This document shows, piece after piece, positions 16,971-23,781 of a DNA stretch of 64,000 nucleotides. The stretch covers positions 463,266 to 527,265 of the forward strand of contig NZ_JAFKCW010000004.1 in the NCBI RefSeq assembly GCF_017254835.1. The letters are read 5' to 3'. The translations under genes and the position numbers were made by a program. Below the pieces are notes generated by a model, which ran no database searches, had not been told where the DNA came from, and was given only the letters and a program-made list of their open reading frames with translations. The stretch comes from Algoriphagus aestuariicola (GTDB taxonomy: Bacteria > Bacteroidota > Bacteroidia > Cytophagales > Cyclobacteriaceae). Numbering within the stretch: the stretch's first letter is position 1; each line of letters starts with the position of its first letter.

Positions 16971-18804
16971 CATCATCCAGCTGCTGCCGGATGCGATTGC
17001 CAACCAAATTGCTGCAGGTGAAGTAGTACAGCGTCCCGCCTCTGCACTCAAAGAATTGCTGGAAAACGCGGTGGATGCTGGTGCCACCCAAATCCAGGTT
17101 GTGGTAAAGGACGCAGGAAAGCAATTGATCCAAGTCATCGACAATGGCAAGGGCATGTCCGCCACGGACGCCAGGATGAGTTTTGAGCGGCACGCGACCT
17201 CCAAAATCAGAACTTCCCAGGATCTCTTTGCCATCCGTACCTTCGGTTTTAGGGGAGAGGCGCTCGCCTCCATAGCGGCGGTCGCCCAGGTGGAGCTTAA
17301 GACTCGGCCAAATGACGCTGAGCTGGGTACTTTGATCCAGATCGAGGGATCAGAGGTGAAAAAACAAGAACCAGTCGCCGTGCCGGTAGGCACCTCCGTG
17401 GCCATGAGAAATCTTTTTTTCAATGTCCCGGCCCGACGCAACTTTCTGAAATCCAATCCAGTCGAAATGCGCCATATCGTCGACGAATTTCAGCGGGTAG
17501 CGCTGTCCTATCCAGACGTGGCTTTTACGCTTTTCCAGCAGGACATGGAGGTTTTCAGTCTCACCTCCGGGAAATTAAGCCAGCGTATCGTGGGGCTTTT
17601 TGGGAAAAGCTATCAAGGCCAGCTGGTTCCATGTGAGGAAGAAACTCCGCATGTGAACGTGAAAGGATATATCGGCAAGCCGGAAAATGCGAAGAAAACC
17701 CGAGGGGAACAGTTTTTCTTCGTCAACAACCGCTTCATCAAAAGTACTTACCTGCACCATGCGGTGAATTCAGCATTTGAGGGGCTGATTGCGAGTGACC
17801 AGCATCCGTTTTATGTTCTTTTCTTGGAGATCGACCCAGCTCAGATCGATATCAATGTCCATCCCACAAAGACAGAGATCAAGTTTGAAGATGAGCGGAC
17901 GGTGTACGCGGTCATCCGCTCCGCGGTAAAGCAGGCGCTGGGCGCACACCATGTCATGCCTTCTCTCGACTTTTCCCTAGACGTCAATTTCCAGCAGAAT
18001 TGGACCAATAATCCGGAGACTAAAGCTCAGGTGGACAGGGAATACAGCTACAAGACTTATAACACGCCTGAGTTCAAAAAATCGTCTGTTTCGGGATGGG
18101 AGAAGCTGTTTGAAGCAAATTCCAACCCCGTGCCACTCGACCTGCCCAAGCCGGAAGAGGACCAGGAGATTCTGACCTTTCCCAGCAAGGCCTCTGCCGA
18201 TGAACCAAGATTCATGATTCGACCTCAGGAAGAGGCAGCCACCGGGACTACATTTCAGGTAGAGTTGAGTTATATTGTGGCGCAGATGTCTACCGGACTG
18301 CTGATCATCGACCAGCAGGCTGCACACGAGCGGATTCTCTACGAGCGGTATTGCAGGCAAATCCAGTCGACGCAGGGGGCGTCACAGCAGTGCCTTTTTC
18401 CTCCTACCGTCCAGCTAGGGGCTTCGGATTTTGCCTTGGTCATGGACATGTTGCCCGAGCTCCAGAGCCTGGGTTTCGTCGTGGAGGAGTTTGGCAAGGA
18501 TACCGTGCTGATCCAAGGCGTGCCAGCGGATGTGCAAGTGAGAAATGAGAAGGAGCTCTTCGAAGGTTTGATCGAGCAGTTTAAAAACTTCAGAAATCAG
18601 CTTTCTTTGGACAAAAGAGAAAATCTTGCGAGGTCGCTTTCCCGTAGATCATCTATCAAAAAAGAACAAAAGCTCAATCCGCAGGAGATGGAAACCCTCG
18701 TGGGCCAGCTTTTTGCCTGCCAAAACCCAAACTATTCCCCCGGTGGGAACAAAACTTTTGTGAAATTGGATTTAAGTAGCATTCACTCCTTCTTCGGAAA
18801 ATAG
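16963..18804 (+). CDS. mutL: DNA mismatch repair protein MutL
   Basis: Couples mismatch recognition by MutS to downstream repair. The 613-residue protein has the GHKL ATPase motifs at the N terminus: ELLENAVDAGA (metal-binding Asn), IDNGKGM, and FGFRGEALASI. The middle holds the HPTKTEIKF segment of the transducer domain, and the C-terminal ~190 residues form the dimerisation domain. In the C domain the endonuclease-type motif reads DQQAAHERILYE (residues 450-461), with Gln452 where DQHA(x)2E(x)4E has His. The CPHGRP-like motif is replaced by NYSPGGNKTF. It follows an unknown membrane protein gene (8-base overlap) and precedes two rhomboid genes with 1-base gaps. Confidence 0.95.
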   Translation: MTDIIQLLPDAIANQIAAGEVVQRPASALKELLENAVDAGATQIQVVVKDAGKQLIQVIDNGKGMSATDARMSFERHATSKIRTSQDLFAIRTFGFRGEALASIAAVAQVELKTRPNDAELGTLIQIEGSEVKKQEPVAVPVGTSVAMRNLFFNVPARRNFLKSNPVEMRHIVDEFQRVALSYPDVAFTLFQQDMEVFSLTSGKLSQRIVGLFGKSYQGQLVPCEEETPHVNVKGYIGKPENAKKTRGEQFFFVNNRFIKSTYLHHAVNSAFEGLIASDQHPFYVLFLEIDPAQIDINVHPTKTEIKFEDERTVYAVIRSAVKQALGAHHVMPSLDFSLDVNFQQNWTNNPETKAQVDREYSYKTYNTPEFKKSSVSGWEKLFEANSNPVPLDLPKPEEDQEILTFPSKASADEPRFMIRPQEEAATGTTFQVELSYIVAQMSTGLLIIDQQAAHERILYERYCRQIQSTQGASQQCLFPPTVQLGASDFALVMDMLPELQSLGFVVEEFGKDTVLIQGVPADVQVRNEKELFEGLIEQFKNFRNQLSLDKRENLARSLSRRSSIKKEQKLNPQEMETLVGQLFACQNPNYSPGGNKTFVKLDLSSIHSFFGK

Positions 18805-18805
18805 C

Positions 18806-19597
18806 ATGTTTAGAAATATTACCCCAGTCGTACAAAACCTCCTGCTGATCAACATCGTCGTGTTTGTAGTGGCAAGCTTTGTTTTTCCAGCACTCAACGA
18901 ATGGTTTGCCCTCTATTACATCCAGAGCCCATATTTCAAGCCGTTCCAGTTTTTGACTTACATGTTTATGCACGCTGACTTTTGGCACTTGTTCAGCAAC
19001 ATGTTTGGACTATTGATATTCGGGCCATTGTTGGAGCAGTTTCTTGGGCCGAAAAAACTGCTCATCCTTTGGATGGCCTGTGGGATAGGCGCCGGAGTGC
19101 TGTACTCCGGATATACCATGTACGAGTATAAGAGCTTGGAGACAAAGGTGCTCACTTTTGAGGCTAGCCCGGATCCCGAGTATTTCAACAAACTCGTTCT
19201 GGAAAATCGAGGGTATTTTTCTCCGGAAGTATTTGATTTTGTGGATCAATACAGCAGAAATCCCCAAGATCCCGTTTATATTGAGCGTGCTGAGAAAACC
19301 TTGGACGCAATACTGAGACTTCATGCCAACCAGCCAATGGTCGGAGCTTCGGGAGCGCTTTTTGGGATATTGGTGGCATTTGCCATGCTTTTTCCCAACA
19401 CCCAGCTTTTCCTGTTGTTTCCGCCCATGCCTGTGAAGGCGAAATATCTGGTAGGTGCCTATGCCCTTTACACGATTTACAACGTATTGCTAAATAACCC
19501 GACAGACAACGTGGCCCATTTTGCCCATCTCAGTGGTTTGATCATCGGGGCCATTTTGGTTTACAATTGGAAAAAAGACAGAAACTCCTTCTATTGA
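18806..19597 (+). CDS. Rhomboid-family intramembrane serine protease (first of two)
   Basis: The 263-residue membrane protein has six or more hydrophobic helices. It shows the rhomboid features: HADFWHLFSNMFGLLIFG (loop 1/TM2), the active-site GASGALFG with Ser182, and AHFAHLSG in the last helix, giving His238 or His241 as the catalytic partner. About 60 residues between TM3 and TM4 (~105-170) form a charged insertion that is not part of the core fold. It is packed between mutL and a second rhomboid gene with single-base gaps. Substrates are unknown. Confidence 0.92.
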   Translation: MFRNITPVVQNLLLINIVVFVVASFVFPALNEWFALYYIQSPYFKPFQFLTYMFMHADFWHLFSNMFGLLIFGPLLEQFLGPKKLLILWMACGIGAGVLYSGYTMYEYKSLETKVLTFEASPDPEYFNKLVLENRGYFSPEVFDFVDQYSRNPQDPVYIERAEKTLDAILRLHANQPMVGASGALFGILVAFAMLFPNTQLFLLFPPMPVKAKYLVGAYALYTIYNVLLNNPTDNVAHFAHLSGLIIGAILVYNWKKDRNSFY

Positions 19598-19598
19598 T

Positions 19599-20534
19599 AT
19601 GTACGGAAGCTTTTGGGACAACCTGAGAAATGCCTTCAGGCACAAGGACAACAGTCTTTACAAGTTGATTGCGATCAATGTATTGGTGTTTTTTGTGCTC
19701 TTGATCGTACGTGTGCTGCTGACGGTCAGCGGCCTGGAAGGGCTATACCGAGAGGGGCTGAGCTACTTGATGATGCCGGCGGCTCTTTCCAAGCTGGCGA
19801 CTCAGCCTTGGTCTTTGTTTTCTTATATGTTTTTGCATGAGGGGGTATTTCATGTTCTTTTCAACATGCTCTTTCTGTATTGGTTTGGCCTTTTGATCCA
19901 CCAATATCTTGGTAGCAGAAAATTGGCTAACCTCTATATTCTCGGGGGGCTTTTCGGAGCTTTATTTTATGCGGTGATCTACAACGTGGCCCCTTATTTC
20001 AGCGGGTCAGTGGGCAGTTCCATGATGTTGGGCGCCAGTGCGGGTGTGTTTGCAGTGGTCGTGGGAGCTGCCACCTTGACTCCCAACACGACTTTCTTTC
20101 TGATATTGATCGGTCCGGTCCGAATTGTTTACATCGCCGCCTTCTACGTGATTCTGTCTTTTGCCAACTCCATCGGAACCAACGCCGGCGGCGAAATTGC
20201 CCACTTGGGTGGGGCCTTGCTTGGCTATCTCTATATCGTGCAGCTGAGGAAAGGAAACGATTGGGGCGTGCCGGTGCAAAAAGTGGGCTTGTTTTTCGAA
20301 AATCTCTTTAGCCCCAACCGGAGCAAGGTAAAGGTCAGTTATCGAAAGGCGAAAACGACCAGCTCGGGAGGATTTGGAGGCTTTACTTCCAGGGCTAGCT
20401 CCAGTCCTGCCCCGAAGTCCCTGGAGACTTCCCAGGAAGAGATCGACCAGATTTTGGACAAGATTGCGGCTAAAGGCTATGACGCACTTTCCAAGGAGGA
20501 AAAGCGCAAGCTGTTTGAATTCAGCAAAAAGTAA
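19599..20534 (+). CDS. Rhomboid-family intramembrane protein (second of two), GASA-type
   Basis: The 311-residue membrane protein is a rhomboid paralogue of its neighbour: FHVLFNMLFLYWFG in TM2, GASAGVF with Ser147, and GEIAHLGG with His202. The glycine after the catalytic serine in the usual GxSG is alanine here. Residues ~235-311 are a hydrophilic tail rich in Ser/Lys that ends in an acidic-basic helix (EEIDQILDKIAAKGYDALSK), a tail I know from Bacteroidota rhomboids. It is convergent with a small beta-barrel gene after 30 bases. Confidence 0.9.
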   Translation: MYGSFWDNLRNAFRHKDNSLYKLIAINVLVFFVLLIVRVLLTVSGLEGLYREGLSYLMMPAALSKLATQPWSLFSYMFLHEGVFHVLFNMLFLYWFGLLIHQYLGSRKLANLYILGGLFGALFYAVIYNVAPYFSGSVGSSMMLGASAGVFAVVVGAATLTPNTTFFLILIGPVRIVYIAAFYVILSFANSIGTNAGGEIAHLGGALLGYLYIVQLRKGNDWGVPVQKVGLFFENLFSPNRSKVKVSYRKAKTTSSGGFGGFTSRASSSPAPKSLETSQEEIDQILDKIAAKGYDALSKEEKRKLFEFSKK

Positions 20535-20564
20535 GTTTCGGGGAGTTTCGTTCCTAACTCAAGT

Positions 20565-21035
20565 TCAGAGAGAGAAAGCAAAACCGATTCGGAATCCCGC
20601 TTCCTGAGGGTACTGCGTTTGTACTCTGAATTCCGTACTCAGTCCCACCCAGTCCGTCAAGCCGACAAAGGCGCCAATTCCTGCATTGGCTCCGACGAAA
20701 TTCTCCCTTGTGCCAGCCTGGCCTGGTGCGGTATTCTGGAAGTTTTGGCTATAACCCGCCATAAAATATAATTGTGAAGGGCCCTCGGTCACGTAGTAGC
20801 GAAGATCAAAACTGAAGTTGCTCAGGTTGCCCACCTCAGGATAGACTTTGAAGAAGCTCGGCATCAGCGCAAATCTGTCAGTAAAGAAATATTCCACTCC
20901 TCCCCCTATTCCAAAATCATTGTACTCCAGGCCATAGCTTCCCAAGACATGAATGCGCGCGTCACCTTTTACCTGCGCTTGGGATTTTAGTGAAAAAATG
21001 GTCAGCAAAACGAAACAAAGCAGGGTTTTTCTCAT
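20565..21035 (-). CDS. Small outer-membrane beta-barrel protein
   Basis: The start at 21035 gives a clean signal peptide (RKTLLCFVLLTIFSLKSQAQ); an upstream ATG at 21092 adds an unlikely leader. The mature ~135 residues alternate hydrophobic and polar residues, are rich in Gly/Tyr/Phe, and end in GFRIGFAFSL with a C-terminal leucine after aromatic residues, as in 8-strand barrels (OmpA/OmpW-like porin fold). No specific family or substrate can be named. It lies just downstream of rlmN on the same strand (68-base gap). Confidence 0.75.
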   Translation of the reverse strand: MRKTLLCFVLLTIFSLKSQAQVKGDARIHVLGSYGLEYNDFGIGGGVEYFFTDRFALMPSFFKVYPEVGNLSNFSFDLRYYVTEGPSQLYFMAGYSQNFQNTAPGQAGTRENFVGANAGIGAFVGLTDWVGLSTEFRVQTQYPQEAGFRIGFAFSL

Positions 21036-21103
21036 CAGAATGTTTTTAATGAGAAAAAGGTAGGAGGCTTTGTCCTGTTTTGCAAGAGTCACTCTGCGGG
21101 TAT

Positions 21104-22165
21104 CTATTCGGCTAGATGAGCCACCTCATTCTTGTTGGCGAGTTGTCCGCAAGCCGCATCGATATCCTGGCCTCTGGATTTGCGCACTTTTGCGATGATG
21201 CCTTGCCCCTCGAGGATACGAACATACATGTCCACGGCATCTTGTTTCGCTTGGTGAAATTCCCCCTCGTCTATGGGATTGTACTGGATGATGTTGACCT
21301 TGGATGGGATGTGTTTGCAAAATTTTGCAAGCGCCCGGGCATGTCGTTCGTCATCATTGATGCCATCCCAGATCACGTATTCGTAGGTGATTTTGCGCTT
21401 GGTCTTTTGGTACCAATATTTCAGTGCCTCAGCCAGATCTTCCAGCGGATTGGAGTCATTGATCGGCATGAGGAGGGAGCGGGTTTCATTGATCGCAGAG
21501 TGGAGGGAGATCGCCAGATTGAATTTCACTTCATCATCTGCCATTTTACGGATCATCTTGGGAATGCCGACGGTGGAAAGGGTGATTCGGCGTGGGGCCA
21601 TGCCTAGGCCCTCGGGCGAGGTGATCTTGTCGATCGCCTCGATCACATTCGCGTAGTTGAGCAGGGGTTCGCCCATACCCATGAAAACAATGTTGGTTAG
21701 CGGACGCTGAAAATAGGTTTCAGCTTCGTCTTTGATCGCCACGACTTGGTCATAAATCTCGTCGGGATTCAGATTCCTCATTCGCTTGAGTCTTGCCGTG
21801 GCGCAGAAGTTACAGTCTAGACTACAGCCGACTTGGGAAGAAACGCAGGCGGTAATCCGCTTGGTGGTGGGGATCAAGACGGACTCTACGATTTTGCTGT
21901 CGAAAAGCTTCACGGCGTTTTTGATCGTCCCGTCGCTGCTGTGCTGCATCAGGTCAACATGGATGTGGTTGATCGTGAAGTGGTTTTTGAGAAGCTCCCT
22001 GGTAGAAAGAGAGATGTTGCTCATGTCGTCGAAGTTCTTCAGTGACTTGTTCCAAAGCCATTCATAGACCTGCTTGGCCCGGAATTTTTTTTCACCGTGC
22101 GCCAAAAAGAACTCCTCGAGTTCGGCCAGACTGAGTTTTCGGACGTCTTTCTTTTGATTTTCCAC
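21104..22165 (-). CDS. rlmN: Dual-specificity 23S rRNA/tRNA adenine C2-methyltransferase
   Basis: Radical-SAM enzyme that methylates C2 of A2503 in 23S rRNA and A37 of some tRNAs. I choose the GTG at 22165 (ENQKKDVRKLSLAELEEFF), which gives 353 residues, the normal length; the frame stays open upstream through low-complexity AT-rich sequence. Motifs: the 4Fe-4S cluster CSLDCNFC, the FMGMGEPLLNY segment, LAISLHSA, and the C-terminal ACGQL cysteine that forms the methyl-transfer intermediate. Divergent from ccmC across a repeat-bearing region. Confidence 0.94.
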   Translation of the reverse strand: MENQKKDVRKLSLAELEEFFLAHGEKKFRAKQVYEWLWNKSLKNFDDMSNISLSTRELLKNHFTINHIHVDLMQHSSDGTIKNAVKLFDSKIVESVLIPTTKRITACVSSQVGCSLDCNFCATARLKRMRNLNPDEIYDQVVAIKDEAETYFQRPLTNIVFMGMGEPLLNYANVIEAIDKITSPEGLGMAPRRITLSTVGIPKMIRKMADDEVKFNLAISLHSAINETRSLLMPINDSNPLEDLAEALKYWYQKTKRKITYEYVIWDGINDDERHARALAKFCKHIPSKVNIIQYNPIDEGEFHQAKQDAVDMYVRILEGQGIIAKVRKSRGQDIDAACGQLANKNEVAHLAE

Positions 22166-22180
22166 GGGACAAAGGTAAGG

Positions 22181-22260
22181 ATTGGAAAATTCAAAAATTG
22201 TAAGATTGGAAAATTGGGGAGGAGCTGAAAGGCTGTAAAGTGGGAAGGTTGGAAAATCAA
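22181..22260. repeat. Degenerate TTGGAAAATT-type mosaic repeat
   Basis: ATTGGAAAAT occurs at 22181 and again at 22205, and GTTGGAAAATC near 22248, with related TTGTAAG units between them. The same words occur inverted at 45170-45224. It lies between rlmN and ccmC and looks like decayed dispersed intergenic repeat, not coding sequence. Confidence 0.55.
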
Positions 22261-22374
22261 GCGAGGAAAAGAGGTGCTGTTCGTGGGAGGATTTGCATCG
22301 GATCGCATAGATTTTTTCAATCTGAGAGCCATCGCCTTTTATCATAAAAACAAGGGGATTTGGGATTTATACCT

Positions 22375-22382
22375 TACTTTTG
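22375..22382 (+). promoter_or_regulatory. -7 promoter box of the ccm run
   Basis: TACTTTTG matches the Bacteroidota -7 consensus TAnnTTTG and lies 23 bases before the chosen ccmC start. I do not find a TTTG at the expected upstream spacing, so the assignment is partial. Confidence 0.4.
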
Positions 22383-22405
22383 TGCCGGAAAACCCAACTC
22401 TTCCT

Positions 22406-23080
22406 ATGCGCCAATCCTGGTGGAAAATTCTGGCGATCGCCCTGCTGCTGTACACGCTCATCGCCGGTCTTCTGATGGATGCTCCCCGGCTTCCCATCTT
22501 AAATGAGACGATCCGCGCCTTGCATTTTCATGTCACCATGTGGTTCGGGATGATTTTGATGCTGGTGGTATCGGTATTCTACAGCATCAAGTTTCTGCGG
22601 ACCAATAAGCTCGAGTATGACGATATGGCCTTGGAGTTTACCAATGCGGCCATTCTGTTTGGTGTCTTGGGTATCGTGACGGGCATGCTTTGGGCCAAGT
22701 TTACCTGGGGAGATTATTGGAGCGGTGATCCCAAACAGAATGCCGCCGCGATCGGATTGCTGATGTATTTTGCCTACTTGATCCTCAGAGGAAGTCTAAC
22801 TGATCCCCAGCAAAGGGGTCGAATCGGCGCGGTGTACAACATCTTTGCTTTCGCCGCATTTATCCCCCTGATTTTCGTCTTGCCTCGCCTGACCGATAGC
22901 CTTCATCCCGGCAATGGCGGGAATCCGGGTTTCAACGCTTATGACTTGGACTCCAAACTGAGGATGGTGTTTTATCCTGCGACCATAGGATGGACACTTT
23001 TGGGTGCCTGGATCGCAACCGTACGGGTGAGAATCCGTAGGGTAGAGCGGGTTTTGGAGGATAGAATGCTTAATTCCTGA
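22406..23080 (+). CDS. ccmC: Cytochrome c biogenesis heme-handling protein CcmC/CcsA
   Basis: Inner-membrane protein of the heme delivery pathway for c-type cytochromes. Start at 22406 (RQSWWKILAIALLLYTLIAG) puts the first helix at the N terminus; the frame is open further upstream without a plausible leader. The ~224 residues hold six hydrophobic helices and a WWD-like heme-handling segment (WGDYWSGDPKQNAA) between helices, with candidate heme-ligand histidines in LHFHVTMWFG and in DSLHPGNGG. It heads the run ccmC-ccmD-ccmE-ccmF. Confidence 0.88.
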   Translation: MRQSWWKILAIALLLYTLIAGLLMDAPRLPILNETIRALHFHVTMWFGMILMLVVSVFYSIKFLRTNKLEYDDMALEFTNAAILFGVLGIVTGMLWAKFTWGDYWSGDPKQNAAAIGLLMYFAYLILRGSLTDPQQRGRIGAVYNIFAFAAFIPLIFVLPRLTDSLHPGNGGNPGFNAYDLDSKLRMVFYPATIGWTLLGAWIATVRVRIRRVERVLEDRMLNS

Positions 23081-23083
23081 TTG

Positions 23084-23326
23084 ATGAAAAAATTACTGAC
23101 TATAGCCGTATTGCTTTTCTCTTTGAATGTATTGGCGCAGGAAAAAATTGAAGTGACTGAATCGGATTATTCCAATTCCTCCGTGGAGATGGCCGACCAG
23201 ATGCGCGCTGACGGCAAGATCTACGTGCTGGTTGGAATTATCGCGATCATTTTCGTGGGAATTGCCGTGTATGTAGTGAGTACAGACCGCCGTATTTCCA
23301 AACTGGAAAAGAATCTTCCCTCCTAA
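23084..23326 (+). CDS. CcmD-family small membrane protein
   Basis: The 80-residue protein has an N-terminal hydrophobic signal/anchor (KKLLTIAVLLFSLNVLAQ), a short acidic linker, and one membrane helix (IYVLVGIIAIIFVGIAVYVV), followed by a basic C-terminal tail. Size, position between ccmC and ccmE, and topology fit CcmD, which helps release holo-CcmE. Unlike enterobacterial CcmD it has a cleavable-looking signal. Start taken as the ATG three bases after an in-frame TTG. Confidence 0.75.
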   Translation: MKKLLTIAVLLFSLNVLAQEKIEVTESDYSNSSVEMADQMRADGKIYVLVGIIAIIFVGIAVYVVSTDRRISKLEKNLPS

Positions 23327-23336
23327 AAATAGTGAA

Positions 23337-23753
23337 ATGAAAAAAGGACATATCATCGGACTCGGGATTATCGCAGTGGCAATCATCATCATTATGACTT
23401 CCATTGGCGATGCCAGCTCCTACGAAAGCTTCAACACCGCTTGGGAAATGAAGCAGGATGGGGACGACAAGGCTATTCACGTGGTCGGACAGCTGAAAAA
23501 GGATGCTGCTGGACAGGTCACTGGCCTTGAAGTAGGTGAAGACAAGACTTCTTTTACATTTCTTCTCGTCGACAATGACGGCACCGAACAAAGAGTATTC
23601 TACAACGAGCCCGTCCCGGCAGACTTTCAGCGGTCTGAATCCGTCGTGGTGATAGGCTCTTATCGAGAAAAGGAAATCTTCGTGGCAGACAAAATCCTGA
23701 TGAAGTGTCCATCCAAATATCAGGAGACAGATGTCCAGACAGCGGGCATGTGA
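23337..23753 (+). CDS. ccmE: Heme chaperone CcmE, CxxxY type
   Basis: Periplasmic heme carrier anchored by one N-terminal helix (IIGLGIIAVAIIIIMTSIG), with an OB-fold body (VVGQLKKDAAG ... FLLVDNDGTEQRVFYNEPVP ... FQRSESVVVIGSY). The heme-binding site at the end of the fold reads KCPSKY (Cys124, Tyr128) where the classical enzyme has a histidine in HDExY. This is the CxxxY form described for some archaea and deltaproteobacteria. It sits between the CcmD-like gene and ccmF. Length 138 is normal. Confidence 0.92.
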   Translation: MKKGHIIGLGIIAVAIIIIMTSIGDASSYESFNTAWEMKQDGDDKAIHVVGQLKKDAAGQVTGLEVGEDKTSFTFLLVDNDGTEQRVFYNEPVPADFQRSESVVVIGSYREKEIFVADKILMKCPSKYQETDVQTAGM

Positions 23754-23781
23754 GGTTGAGTAATCCCCCAAGTAAACAATC

